Assembly: GCA_946619755.1 (NCBI GenBank)
Contig: CAMOMI010000004.1
Span: forward strand, 1 to 42,098
From: an uncultured Clostridia bacterium
GTDB lineage: Bacteria > Bacillota_I > Bacilli_A > RF39 > UBA660
Direction: 5' to 3'
DNA: 42,098 nt
Made by a program: the position numbers and the translations under genes. Below are positions 19,300 through 28,734 of the stretch, piece by piece. Each line of letters opens with the position of its first letter. Positions within the stretch are counted from its first letter, which is position 1. The notes under the pieces are model-generated. The model saw only the letters and a list, made by a program, of their open reading frames with translations. It had not been told where the DNA came from and did not search any database.

Positions 19300-19808
19300 T
19301 GAAATATAACAAAGAGGTAATCGAATTTTTCAAAAAGCACAACATGTATGATATAAATGTTTTTGATTACTTACAAGCAAATAGTAACATGATTGACTAT
19401 CAATTTCCAGAAGAAAGATGCTTGATTGGTTGCATTTACATTCAAGATAAGAATGGTATTTTAAAAAGATTAATTATTAATATTCCATATGTTTATGATG
19501 AAGAAACAATGTTAATTAATATTCATGAAATAACTCACGGTATAGAAAACTATTTTAAACTAGGTAAAAAGTTTCGAAAAGATATTACTATCGAAACTTT
19601 GCCAATGCTTTTTGAAAAAATATATATTTTAGAACATCCATCTGAAAAATTAGAAAAATATGCCAATTATCTTGATGAATTGGCAGCCTCAAATGATAAA
19701 GAATATGGCTTTGCACTTAAAGTAAGAAATGAATTATTAGCTGCATATAATGGCGATTTAAAAAAGACAAAAAGATTAATAAAAAAATTAAAAAGAAAAT
19801 ATAGCTAG
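19299..19808 (+). CDS. putative minimal zinc metallopeptidase (HExxH)
   Basis: INIHEITHGIENYFKLGKKFRKDITIETLPMLFEKIY; TAATG overlap with der. Confidence 0.55.
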   Translation: MKYNKEVIEFFKKHNMYDINVFDYLQANSNMIDYQFPEERCLIGCIYIQDKNGILKRLIINIPYVYDEETMLINIHEITHGIENYFKLGKKFRKDITIETLPMLFEKIYILEHPSEKLEKYANYLDELAASNDKEYGFALKVRNELLAAYNGDLKKTKRLIKKLKRKYS

Positions 19809-19826
19809 CATCCGCTAGCTTTTTTC
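19803..19826 (+). terminator. intrinsic terminator overlapping stop codon
   Basis: AGCTAGC-atcc-GCTAGCT followed by TTTTTC. Confidence 0.85.
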
Positions 19827-19859
19827 TTTTTTTACATATAATAATATGAAGGGGGAATT

Positions 19860-20105
19860 ATGGGATTTTCAGATAACTTTTTTAAAAAAATAGAGAATAA
19901 GACACATGTTGATAAAGACACAATTTTAAACCTTGCTAAAAAATTACAAAATGGTAATATGAAAGATGAACAAACATTAAAAGAAGTAATTAGCACATTA
20001 TCAGATATAACAGGTAAACCAGTTACTAAAGAACAAGAAAATAAAATAATAAGTACTGTGATGAATGACGGAGTACCACAAAATATTGACAAATATTATG
20101 AATAA
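19860..20105 (+). CDS. stage VI sporulation protein F-like
   Basis: GFSDNFFKKIENKTHVDKDTILNLAKKLQNGNMKDEQTLKEVISTLSDITGKPVTKEQENKII resembles SpoVIF. Confidence 0.75.
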   Translation: MGFSDNFFKKIENKTHVDKDTILNLAKKLQNGNMKDEQTLKEVISTLSDITGKPVTKEQENKIISTVMNDGVPQNIDKYYE

Positions 20106-20117
20106 AACAAAAAAATC

Positions 20118-20146
20118 TTTACTTTAAAAAGAATCTTTGCTATAAT
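20118..20146 (+). promoter_or_regulatory. sigma-A-type promoter of the rpsF operon
   Basis: TTTACT-N17-TATAAT. Confidence 0.75.
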
Positions 20147-20150
20147 ACTT

Positions 20151-20200
20151 GCTGAGCGAAAGCTCCTTGCCTGAATAAGGCCATTAGACCATAAGGAGGT
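20151..20200 (+). promoter_or_regulatory. putative S6:S18-type ribosomal leader
   Basis: CTCCTT (20163-20168) complements SD AAGGAG (20193-20198), enclosing GCCT-gaata-AGGC and a 3' bulge CATTAGACCAT; alternative GAGC-GAAA-GCTC hairpin. Confidence 0.45.
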
Positions 20201-20206
20201 GTATGT

Positions 20207-20497
20207 ATGAGAAAATATGAAATTATGTTCATAGTAAAACCTGATTTAGAAGAAAAGGCTGTTAAAGAAACTGTTAAAAGATTAGAAAAAACATTAACAG
20301 ATAATAAAGCAGTAATTACTTTATCCAAAGAATTAGGCAGTAAAGAATTCGCATATGAAATAAAAGGATTCAAATCTGGCTTCTACTATTTATATAACAT
20401 TGATTCAAATACTGATGCTGCTGTTAAAGAATTTGACCGTATCGCATCAATCGATGAAAATATTGTTAGACATTTAATATTAAATATCGAAAAGTAG
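20207..20497 (+). CDS. rpsF: 30S ribosomal protein S6
   Basis: MRKYEIMFIVKPDLEE...; rpsF-ssb-rpsR synteny. Confidence 0.97.
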   Translation: MRKYEIMFIVKPDLEEKAVKETVKRLEKTLTDNKAVITLSKELGSKEFAYEIKGFKSGFYYLYNIDSNTDAAVKEFDRIASIDENIVRHLILNIEK

Positions 20498-20505
20498 GAG
20501 GAAAA

Positions 20506-20970
20506 ATGAATAGAGTATTTTTAATTGGTAGATTATCTAGAGATCCAGAATTAAGACACACAACAAGTGGTATGGCAGTATGCCAAATTAATGTTGCTGT
20601 AAGTCGTAGAACTGGTGCTGGCAGAGACCCAGAAACCGATTTTATAAATGTAGTTGTTTGGGATAAACAAGCTGAAAACGTATCTAGATATCTAGCTAAA
20701 GGAAGACAAGTAGCTGTTGAAGGAAGAATTCAAACAAGAAGCTACGATAATGCTGAAGGTAAGAAAACATATGTCACTGAAGTAGTTGCCAATAATGTTG
20801 AATTTTTAGGATCAGCTTCAGATAATAATCAGAAAAGCACAAGTTCCAATGAAAATCCATTTGATTTTGAAACTCCTAATGAGGAACCTGTTACAACTTC
20901 TGTAGATGATGATCCATTTGCAAGCTTTGGCGAAAAAGTAGAAATAAGTGATAATGATTTACCTTTCTAA
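20506..20970 (+). CDS. ssb: single-stranded DNA-binding protein
   Basis: MNRVFLIGRLSRDPELRHTTSGMAVCQINVAVSR; acidic tail ending DNDLPF. Confidence 0.97.
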   Translation: MNRVFLIGRLSRDPELRHTTSGMAVCQINVAVSRRTGAGRDPETDFINVVVWDKQAENVSRYLAKGRQVAVEGRIQTRSYDNAEGKKTYVTEVVANNVEFLGSASDNNQKSTSSNENPFDFETPNEEPVTTSVDDDPFASFGEKVEISDNDLPF

Positions 20971-20986
20971 AAAAGGAGGAATGAAC

Positions 20987-21205
20987 ATGGCAGAATTTCG
21001 TAAAAAAAGAAAAAAAGTATGTTATATGTGCATGGGAAAACCAGTTGATTATAAAGATATAAATGTTATTACAAAATATATAAATGATAGTGGTAAAATA
21101 CTACCAAGAAGATTTACTGGTACTTGCGCTCGTCATCAAAGACATGTAGCAGAACAAGTAAAATTAGCAAGATTCATGGGCTTTATACCATATACAACAA
21201 AATAG
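20987..21205 (+). CDS. rpsR: 30S ribosomal protein S18
   Basis: [32 protein letters not shown]; start at 20987 after AAAGGAGG. Confidence 0.97.
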   Translation: MAEFRKKRKKVCYMCMGKPVDYKDINVITKYINDSGKILPRRFTGTCARHQRHVAEQVKLARFMGFIPYTTK

Positions 21206-21227
21206 ATATCTTTTTATCTATTTTTTT
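21203..21227 (+). terminator. weak hairpin with T-run between rpsR and rplI
   Basis: AGATA..TATCTATTTTTTT. Confidence 0.45.
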
Positions 21228-21251
21228 GATAAAAGAAAGGGTAGGAATAAT

Positions 21252-21695
21252 ATGAAAGTAATATTTATTAAAGATTTAAAAAAACAAGGAAAAGTAGATG
21301 AAATTAAAGAAGTATCAGATGGCTATGCAACAAATTTCTTAATTAAAAATGGTTATGCTGTTAAGTATACCAAAGAAAGCAATAATCGCTTAAATGAAGA
21401 TATTAAAAACAGAGAATTAAAAGAAGCCGCTGATGTTAAAGAAGCTACCAATATCAAAAATAAACTAGAAAAAGAAACAATTATATTCAAAGTTAAAACA
21501 GGTAAAGAAGGTAAAGTATTTGGTAATATATCTACAAAACAGATTGAAGAGAAATTAAAAGAATCAAACTATAATATCGATAAAAAGAAAATTATTATTG
21601 ATAATCCAATTAATAGTTTAGGCGTTCATAATATAAAAATTATCCTACATAAAAAAGTTGAGGCTAACTTAAAAATTATCTTAAAAGAGCAATAA
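21252..21695 (+). CDS. rplI: 50S ribosomal protein L9
   Basis: [36 protein letters not shown]. Confidence 0.96.
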   Translation: MKVIFIKDLKKQGKVDEIKEVSDGYATNFLIKNGYAVKYTKESNNRLNEDIKNRELKEAADVKEATNIKNKLEKETIIFKVKTGKEGKVFGNISTKQIEEKLKESNYNIDKKKIIIDNPINSLGVHNIKIILHKKVEANLKIILKEQ

Positions 21696-21700
21696 TCTAA

Positions 21701-21725
21701 AAAGAAACAAAATGTTTCTTTTTTT
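21701..21725 (+). terminator. intrinsic terminator after rplI
   Basis: AAAGAAACA-aaa-TGTTTCTTT followed by T-run. Confidence 0.85.
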
Positions 21726-21736
21726 CTTCCTTATTA

Positions 21737-21765
21737 TTGAAATTTATTCTATGTTCTTGTATAAT
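21737..21765 (+). promoter_or_regulatory. sigma-A-type promoter of dnaB
   Basis: TTGAAA-N17-TATAAT. Confidence 0.75.
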
Positions 21766-21811
21766 TAATTACAAGAAGTTAAGCGTATTATGACATAAAG
21801 CAGGTGATAAA

Positions 21812-23158
21812 ATGAACAAAGGATTGCCCCATAATATCGATGCAGAAAAAGCTTTAATTGGATCTATGTTTTGGTCAATTTCATCGCTTCAAAAAGGTTG
21901 CGAAGAAGTAGAAAAAGAGTTCTTTTATTTAGAAAGTAATGCCAAAATATTTGAAGTTATTAAAGACTTATATAGTTTCCACAATCCTGTTGATGTTAAT
22001 ACAGTTACAACAGAACTTGTTGATAGAAAACTATTAAACCAAGTGGGCGGTGTTGAGTATCTATCAGAAGTAATTAATAGTGTGGCTACCGGGGCTAATA
22101 TTGAATATTACATTAATACTGTTATTAATAATTATACTCTAAGAAAACTAATAGAAACGGCAACAACAATTGAAAAGAATGCTTATGATGAGTCAATTGA
22201 TGTTAGTGAAGCAGTTGAATTTGCCGAAAGAGAAATATTAAACGTTGGTAAAACGAGAAGAACAACTGAATTCCGAAAGATAGGTGACGTTCTAACTAAA
22301 ACACAGGATGATATTGAAATGCTTGTTAAAAACAAAGGACGTATTACTGGACTTACCACTGGTTTGAGAGATTTAGATAGTGTTACAGAAGGATTGCATC
22401 CTACCCAATTAATAATAATTGCCGCTCGTCCAGCTGTAGGTAAAACTGCTTTTGCCCTTAATATAGCGGTATCTGCAGCCAAAGCAACCAAGAAAAATAT
22501 TGCTATCTTTTCCCTTGAAATGCCAGCTGAACAATTAGTTATGAGAATGATTAGTTCATTAGGTCAAGTAGACAGTAAAAAACTTCAAACAGGACGTTTA
22601 GAAAACGAAGATTATCGAAGAATTAATGAAGCTGTCAGTCAATTGTCGGATACAAATATCTATTTCCATGATGGATCATCTACTAGTGCTAGTGAAATTC
22701 AAGCAAAGTGCCGACGACTTGCCACTCAAGGAGAAGGTTTAGGATTAGTTGTTATCGATTACTTACAATTAGTTGATGCTTCAAGCAAATATGCTGGCGC
22801 TAGACAACAAGAAATTTCTGAAATATCAAGAAAACTCAAGACTATGGCACTTGAACTAAATGTTCCAGTAATTGCTTTGTCACAACTTTCAAGAAATGTT
22901 GAAAAAAGAGAAGATAAGCGCCCTGTATTAAGCGACTTACGTGAGTCTGGAGCAATTGAACAAGACGCCGATATAGTTGCCGCTTTACATGCTCCTGAAA
23001 CTGATGTACCTGTTACTGACGATTCAATTCCAACCCCAATTCAGTTGATTATTCTAAAACATCGCCAGGGACCAACAGCTACAATTGATATGTTATTTAA
23101 GAAAAAAACATCAACATTCTTATCTCTAAAAAAGGATGGTGGGACAAATGAAAACTAA
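21812..23158 (+). CDS. dnaB: replicative DNA helicase DnaB
   Basis: LPHNIDAEKALIGSMF; IIIAARPAVGKTAFALNIA; VIDYLQLV. Confidence 0.98.
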   Translation: MNKGLPHNIDAEKALIGSMFWSISSLQKGCEEVEKEFFYLESNAKIFEVIKDLYSFHNPVDVNTVTTELVDRKLLNQVGGVEYLSEVINSVATGANIEYYINTVINNYTLRKLIETATTIEKNAYDESIDVSEAVEFAEREILNVGKTRRTTEFRKIGDVLTKTQDDIEMLVKNKGRITGLTTGLRDLDSVTEGLHPTQLIIIAARPAVGKTAFALNIAVSAAKATKKNIAIFSLEMPAEQLVMRMISSLGQVDSKKLQTGRLENEDYRRINEAVSQLSDTNIYFHDGSSTSASEIQAKCRRLATQGEGLGLVVIDYLQLVDASSKYAGARQQEISEISRKLKTMALELNVPVIALSQLSRNVEKREDKRPVLSDLRESGAIEQDADIVAALHAPETDVPVTDDSIPTPIQLIILKHRQGPTATIDMLFKKKTSTFLSLKKDGGTNEN

Positions 23159-24731
23159 ATGGTCAGTAAAGACTATTTTGGTTGTTATTTTAGCTATATT
23201 AAGTATCTTTCTTGTTGGCTTTAAATTAACAATTAATAAAAATCCACAAGTAGTATATAACGTATATCTTGAAGGTGAAAAAATAGGCGTTGTTAAATCT
23301 AAAGAAGAATTTGAAAATTATATTAATAAACAAGAAGAAAATTTAAAAAACAAATATAATGTTAGTAAAATTTATACTCCTAAAGGAGTTGAAATAAAAA
23401 AAGTTACTACCTACAACAATTCTTTTGACTCTAATGAAAAGATTTATAATCTTCTAGTTAAAGAACAAAACTTTACAATAAAAGGAACAGTTATTAATAT
23501 TGAAAAAGATATATCTAATGAAGATAATAAAGAAATAGAAACTGGTAGATTAAATCTTGATACTAAAAAGGATGAAGAAAAAGAAACTAAAAAGAAAATT
23601 ATAACAATTAATGTTACCAGTAAAGATATCTTTGATGAGGCAATTATTGACATTGTAAAGGCCTTTATTGATGAGAAAGAATATAATTCATTTATGGAAG
23701 GTACGCAAAGTCCGATAGTAGATACTGGTTCAATTATAGAAAGTATTTATTTAAAAGAAAATATTACCTACAAAGAGAGCTATATTGGTGTGGATGAAGA
23801 GATTTTTACTGACAAAGCACTTCTAACAAAGTATTTACTTTATGGTACAACCAAAGAGCAGAATACTTATACTGTTAAAGAAGGCGACACCATTGAAACA
23901 ATTGCTAATGCCAATAAGTTAAATACAAAAGAATTCTTAATAGCCAATCCGGAATTTACAAGCGCTAATAACTTGCTATATGCTTCTCAACAAGTAAATG
24001 TAGGATTAATTAATCCGATAATTAGTGTTGTTGTCGAAAAGCACGCTGTTGCTGAAGAAGTAGCAAAGTATTCGACTGAAATAAAATATGATAGTGAATT
24101 AGTAATTGGCTATTCATATACCGAAAGAGAAGGGGAAAATGGTTTAGATAAAGTAACAAGAAAATATCAGTACATAAACGGTCAAGTAGCCGATGTTGCG
24201 CTAGTTAATAGTGTTGAAATTAAACCACCTGTAAGTAAAATATTGGTTAAAGGAGAACGTTATGTTCCAAATGTAGCCGATTTATCTTACTGGGCATGGC
24301 CAACAAGTACCCCATACACTATAACAACTGGTTATGAGTATCGTTGGGGATCATTCCATGCAGCTATTGATATTTATGTAGGTTGGGGTTCAGCTGTTTA
24401 TGCTGCTAACAATGGAACCGTTGCCGCTGTTGGCAATAATTGTATCAGAGGTGATACATCATGTAATGGTGGCCGTGGTAATTATGTTATAATTAATCAT
24501 AATATTGGTGGTTACTATACTCAGTATATGCATTTAGCACAAGCATACGTAAAACCAGGCCAAGTAGTATCACGTGGACAAAGAATAGCTGCTATGGGTA
24601 ATACAGGTTATGTAGTTCCAACCCCATCATATGGATCAAATTCATATGCTGGAACACACCTAGACTTTGGAGTATGGATAGGCATGCCATATCAAGGTGG
24701 CAGTACTAGAAATCCATTTAGTCTATACTAA
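23148..24731 (+). CDS. M23 peptidase with LysM and G5-like domains
   Basis: TYTVKEGDTIETIANANKLNTKEFLIANPEF (LysM); C-terminal FHAAIDIYVGWGSAVYAANNGTV...THLDFGVW (LytM/M23). Confidence 0.88.
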   Translation: MKTKWSVKTILVVILAILSIFLVGFKLTINKNPQVVYNVYLEGEKIGVVKSKEEFENYINKQEENLKNKYNVSKIYTPKGVEIKKVTTYNNSFDSNEKIYNLLVKEQNFTIKGTVINIEKDISNEDNKEIETGRLNLDTKKDEEKETKKKIITINVTSKDIFDEAIIDIVKAFIDEKEYNSFMEGTQSPIVDTGSIIESIYLKENITYKESYIGVDEEIFTDKALLTKYLLYGTTKEQNTYTVKEGDTIETIANANKLNTKEFLIANPEFTSANNLLYASQQVNVGLINPIISVVVEKHAVAEEVAKYSTEIKYDSELVIGYSYTEREGENGLDKVTRKYQYINGQVADVALVNSVEIKPPVSKILVKGERYVPNVADLSYWAWPTSTPYTITTGYEYRWGSFHAAIDIYVGWGSAVYAANNGTVAAVGNNCIRGDTSCNGGRGNYVIINHNIGGYYTQYMHLAQAYVKPGQVVSRGQRIAAMGNTGYVVPTPSYGSNSYAGTHLDFGVWIGMPYQGGSTRNPFSLY

Positions 24732-25489
24732 TGAAAGTGTGCGTCTTATCAAGTGGTAGTAAAGGAAATACTACCTATATTGAGACTAAAAATGCTAGAA
24801 TTCTAATAGATGCTGGCAATAGTAGTAAATACATTATCAATAAACTAAAAGAACTACATATTGATCCTGATTCCATTGATGCTATATTAATAACCCACGT
24901 TCATTCAGACCACGTAAAAGGCTTACAAATATTATTAAAAAGCATTAACCCACAGGTATATATGACTGAAAAAATGTACCCATACTTAGATTTTGTCACA
25001 AATTATACCTTTATTGAAGATGATCATTTTAAAATAAAAGATATGACCATCGAAGTAATCAAAACATCTCATGATACAGAAGACTCAGTTGGTTACATTG
25101 TAAATAATGAAGGAAAATCAGTCGTATATATAACTGATACCGGATATATTAATAAAAAATATTATGATATTTTATCTAACCGAAATATTTATATAATGGA
25201 AAGCAATCATGATATCGAAATGCTAAATAATGGAAGTTACCCATTTGAATTAAGAAAAAGAATTCTTTCAGATAAAGGCCACTTATCAAATTATGATTCA
25301 GCTAAATATTTAGCAAAATTCATTGGTAACAATACTAATAAAATTATCTTAGCCCATTTATCGGAAGAAAATAATAAACCTGATTTAGCTTTAGATACCT
25401 TAAAAGAAAGACTTGTTAAAGAAGAAATTGATTTTAACAATATCATTATTGCTAAACAAAATAAAGAAACTGAGTTAATTGAAATATAA
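24731..25489 (+). CDS. MBL-fold hydrolase, YycJ/WalJ-like
   Basis: MKVCVLSSGSKGNTTYIETKNARILIDAG; ITHVHSDHVKGL; GHLSNYDSAKYLAKF. Confidence 0.9.
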   Translation: MKVCVLSSGSKGNTTYIETKNARILIDAGNSSKYIINKLKELHIDPDSIDAILITHVHSDHVKGLQILLKSINPQVYMTEKMYPYLDFVTNYTFIEDDHFKIKDMTIEVIKTSHDTEDSVGYIVNNEGKSVVYITDTGYINKKYYDILSNRNIYIMESNHDIEMLNNGSYPFELRKRILSDKGHLSNYDSAKYLAKFIGNNTNKIILAHLSEENNKPDLALDTLKERLVKEEIDFNNIIIAKQNKETELIEI

Positions 25490-25502
25490 CTCAGTTTTAT
25501 TT
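25467..25502 (+). terminator. intrinsic terminator overlapping stop codon
   Basis: AAACTGAGTT..AACTCAGTTTTATTTT. Confidence 0.75.
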
Positions 25503-25529
25503 TATAAAACGTAAACATTTCTTTAACTT

Positions 25530-25558
25530 TTGCAATTTAGACAATTATATGGTATTAT
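25530..25558 (+). promoter_or_regulatory. sigma-A-type promoter of murA
   Basis: TTGCAA-N17-TATTAT. Confidence 0.6.
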
Positions 25559-25608
25559 ATATTTGAACCAAAAGAGATTTATTTCATAAAATAATGAAGG
25601 AGGTATCT

Positions 25609-26862
25609 ATGCCTAAAATCAAAATAGAAGGTGGACATAAACTATCCGGAACTATTACCATTAGTGGTGCTAAAAATAGTGTTGTTGCCCTAATACCAGC
25701 TGCTATTTTATGCGATGAAACAGTTACTATTAGCAATGTTCCTGATATAACTGATGTCGATGACCTTGAAAAAATATTAATTCATTTAAATGCTAAAATA
25801 GAACGTGAAACTGGAAAAGTAGTTATTAACTCAAGTGATATTATTAATAAAGAAATCACCGAAGATTTATCAAAAAAATTACGTGCCTCTTATTATTTTA
25901 TGGGGGCTCTATTAGGTAAATTTAATAAAGTAGATATGTATTTTCCTGGTGGATGTGCCATTGGTGCTAGACCAATTAATCTACATTTAAAAGGCTTTGA
26001 ACTACTCGGTGCAAAAATAACTGAAGAAGATAATCATTTTATTATTGAAGCAGATAAACTAAAAGGTAATAATATTTATCTAGATTTTCCAAGTGTTGGT
26101 GCTACTATTAATATAATGTTAGCTGCTGTTAAGGCTAAAGGAAAGACAATTATTGATAATGCTGCTCAAGAACCAGAAATTGTAAATATTGCTACTTTTT
26201 TAAACAACATGGGAGCTAAAATAAAAGGTGCTGGAACCAGTACTATTACAATAACGGGAGTTAAATACTTACACAGTTGTTTTCACGAAGTAATCCCTGA
26301 TCGTATTGAAGCTGGAACATACCTAATTATTGGATCATTATTAGGCCATAATTTAAAAATTGATAATATGATACCTAATCATCTTGAAGCCCTAATTGCT
26401 AAATTAACTGAAGCCGGTGTCGATATGGAGATAGGTCTAGATAATATTGTTATAAAAGAACCAAAAGAATATACCGCTACTGACATAAAAACTTTGGTAT
26501 ATCCTGGATTTCCAACTGATTTACAACAAGTAATGGTAACTTTTTTAACACAGTGTAATGGTAAAAGTTCCGTTGAAGAAACAATCTATGAGAATAGATT
26601 TCAAAATATTAAAGAATTAAGAAAAATGGGTGCTAAGGCCAAGGTTAGAAAAGATAACCGTAAAGCCAGTATTAAGGGTAAAGTAGACCTAGTTGGCACT
26701 GATGTTTCAGCTACTGACTTAAGAGGTGGAGCATCATTGCTGGTAGCGGCTTTAATTGCTTCTGGTGTAACTAATATAGACAATATTTCTTATATCTTAA
26801 GAGGATATGATAAAATAGTTGAAAAATTAACCAATGTTGGTGCTAAAATAGAAATAATATAA
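25609..26862 (+). CDS. murA: UDP-N-acetylglucosamine 1-carboxyvinyltransferase
   Basis: MPKIKIEGGHKLSGTITISGAKNSVVALIPAAIL; catalytic Cys in FPGGCAIGARPINLHLKG; ATG at 25609 after AAGGAGG. Confidence 0.97.
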   Translation: MPKIKIEGGHKLSGTITISGAKNSVVALIPAAILCDETVTISNVPDITDVDDLEKILIHLNAKIERETGKVVINSSDIINKEITEDLSKKLRASYYFMGALLGKFNKVDMYFPGGCAIGARPINLHLKGFELLGAKITEEDNHFIIEADKLKGNNIYLDFPSVGATINIMLAAVKAKGKTIIDNAAQEPEIVNIATFLNNMGAKIKGAGTSTITITGVKYLHSCFHEVIPDRIEAGTYLIIGSLLGHNLKIDNMIPNHLEALIAKLTEAGVDMEIGLDNIVIKEPKEYTATDIKTLVYPGFPTDLQQVMVTFLTQCNGKSSVEETIYENRFQNIKELRKMGAKAKVRKDNRKASIKGKVDLVGTDVSATDLRGGASLLVAALIASGVTNIDNISYILRGYDKIVEKLTNVGAKIEII

Positions 26863-26882
26863 TATTATTAAGTAGTGATACT

Positions 26883-27527
26883 ATGAAAAAAATAATTCCT
26901 ATATTATTTCTTTTTTTTATTTGTTTATTTTGTTATTATATCTATAATATTACCGAAGATGATAATCCAAATATAACAATGATAGGTGATAATATAGCAA
27001 GTAATCCCTATATTATAAAAAATAACCAAACTGACACTAGTTTTATTAATCAAGATTATCATATTAAAGATCTATTAGACACTATTAAATATAATGAAGA
27101 AATAACAATTAATAATAAATCTATATCAATTCATCTTAAATTAAAACAAGCGGATATTTTAATTATTTCTATTGGTATGAATGATATCTATTATAAATTA
27201 AATGAAAACTCTAAAGATATATATACCTATATGAATAATATAATAAATATTTATAGTGAAATTTTAGAAGAAATATCAAAATATGATTACAAAAAGGTAT
27301 ATGTATTGGGCTACTATAATATCTATGATAAATATAATGATATTTTTGTCTATACTAACTACAAATTAAAAAAGATAACTAGTAAATATAATTATACTTT
27401 TATAGATTTAAATAATTTATTTCATAATAAAACAAATTATCTAATAAATAATACTAATTTTTCACTAAATAATAATGGATATTATCAAATTTTTAAGTTT
27501 ATAGTTGAAAAATCAAAAAAAAGTTGA
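26883..27527 (+). CDS. SGNH/GDSL-hydrolase-like protein lacking catalytic residues
   Basis: ITMIGDNIAS (block I, Ser replaced by Asn), ADILIISIGMNDIY (block III), NTNFSLNNNGYYQIFKFI (block V lacking DxxH); N-terminal TM. Confidence 0.6.
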   Translation: MKKIIPILFLFFICLFCYYIYNITEDDNPNITMIGDNIASNPYIIKNNQTDTSFINQDYHIKDLLDTIKYNEEITINNKSISIHLKLKQADILIISIGMNDIYYKLNENSKDIYTYMNNIINIYSEILEEISKYDYKKVYVLGYYNIYDKYNDIFVYTNYKLKKITSKYNYTFIDLNNLFHNKTNYLINNTNFSLNNNGYYQIFKFIVEKSKKS

Positions 27528-27533
27528 TATAAT
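27505..27533 (+). promoter_or_regulatory. sigma-A-type promoter of rpmE
   Basis: TTGAAA-N17-TATAAT at the 3' end of the upstream ORF. Confidence 0.65.
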
Positions 27534-27550
27534 ATAAAACGAATTTATTA

Positions 27551-27572
27551 CTATGACTTGTATTAGTCATGG
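27551..27572 (+). promoter_or_regulatory. putative L31 leader hairpin
   Basis: CTATGAC-ttgtatta-GTCATGG hairpin immediately 5' of the rpmE RBS. Confidence 0.4.
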
Positions 27573-27588
27573 CGAAAGGAGAAATAAT

Positions 27589-27801
27589 ATGAAGAAGAAT
27601 ATTCATCCAAATTATGTTGAAGCTACTGTTACATGTGCTTGTGGAAATACATTCAAAACTAAATCTACAAAGAGCGAAATCTCAGTTGAAGTATGTTCTG
27701 CATGTCATCCTTTCTATACAGGAACTCAAAATACAACAACTAGAAAAGGACAAGTAGATAAATTTAATAAAAAATATGGATTTAATAGTGAATCAAAATA
27801 A
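27589..27801 (+). CDS. rpmE: 50S ribosomal protein L31 (zinc-binding form)
   Basis: [47 protein letters not shown]. Confidence 0.96.
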   Translation: MKKNIHPNYVEATVTCACGNTFKTKSTKSEISVEVCSACHPFYTGTQNTTTRKGQVDKFNKKYGFNSESK

Positions 27802-27824
27802 GACTATAAATAGTCTTTTTTTTT
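27800..27824 (+). terminator. intrinsic terminator after rpmE
   Basis: AAGACTA-taaa-TAGTCTT followed by T-run. Confidence 0.8.
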
Positions 27825-27873
27825 GACATTTTTTTAAAAAGGTATATAATATAATTCAAAAAAGGAGGAAACT

Positions 27874-28632
27874 ATGGATAAATATTATGTATTATTACTA
27901 AACAATAGCTATGATATAAATATGTATTATATATCTGCAAATAGCTGTACTATGATACCATCAGTCATCAAAAAAGAAGTCAAAGATTTAAGCAAAAAGA
28001 GAGAAATACTTTTAGATTTGGATGAATCAATAACAACTGAAGAGAACGGTTATACTTTAATCGGTAGTTTTCCAGTTATCGGTGTAATGAAAAATAATAA
28101 AATGTATGACTTAATAACCGGTAAAGAAATAAAATATGCTCCTAATCCTAAAGATATTAATGGATTAAGTTATCGTGAGAAAGGTTTAGCTAGTCCAGTC
28201 ATTACTAAAAAACTTTTAGCATGCTTAGGAGAAGAAGAAATAGCAAGATATAAAGCTTATATAGATGAAATAGAAAAACGTTCCAAAATGGTTTTTCATG
28301 GCTATAAATATGCTGAATATAGTTTATTAAAACCAACTACAATTAGTGTTGGTAATAATCCATTACTAACAATTCAATTTTTTGATGACACAATAGACTT
28401 AATAACTAAAGAAAAAATTGTTTTAGATAAAGAACATACAATTACTTCAAAACTAAGTTATAAAGAAAAACATCCTATCAGTTATGAAGATGCCGCATCA
28501 TATATGCTGTACATTGCTGATAATGGCATAAATACATATATTGATAACGTTAGATTATCTAAGGTAAATGCTATAAGCAGATATAATAATTATGGCATGT
28601 TTGGTAGCGAAAAGAAACTAATTAGAAAATAA
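27874..28632 (+). CDS. hypothetical protein
   Basis: 252-aa ORF with AAAGGAGGA RBS; upstream TTGACA-N16-TATAAT. Confidence 0.65.
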   Translation: MDKYYVLLLNNSYDINMYYISANSCTMIPSVIKKEVKDLSKKREILLDLDESITTEENGYTLIGSFPVIGVMKNNKMYDLITGKEIKYAPNPKDINGLSYREKGLASPVITKKLLACLGEEEIARYKAYIDEIEKRSKMVFHGYKYAEYSLLKPTTISVGNNPLLTIQFFDDTIDLITKEKIVLDKEHTITSKLSYKEKHPISYEDAASYMLYIADNGINTYIDNVRLSKVNAISRYNNYGMFGSEKKLIRK

Positions 28633-28734
28633 TTATCATTCTGTCAAAAATATGTCAAAAAAATTATAAATATTGACTTTAAATAATTGTTAATTTATTA
28701 TTAAATTAGATAATTATAGAAAGGAATGATTTTG

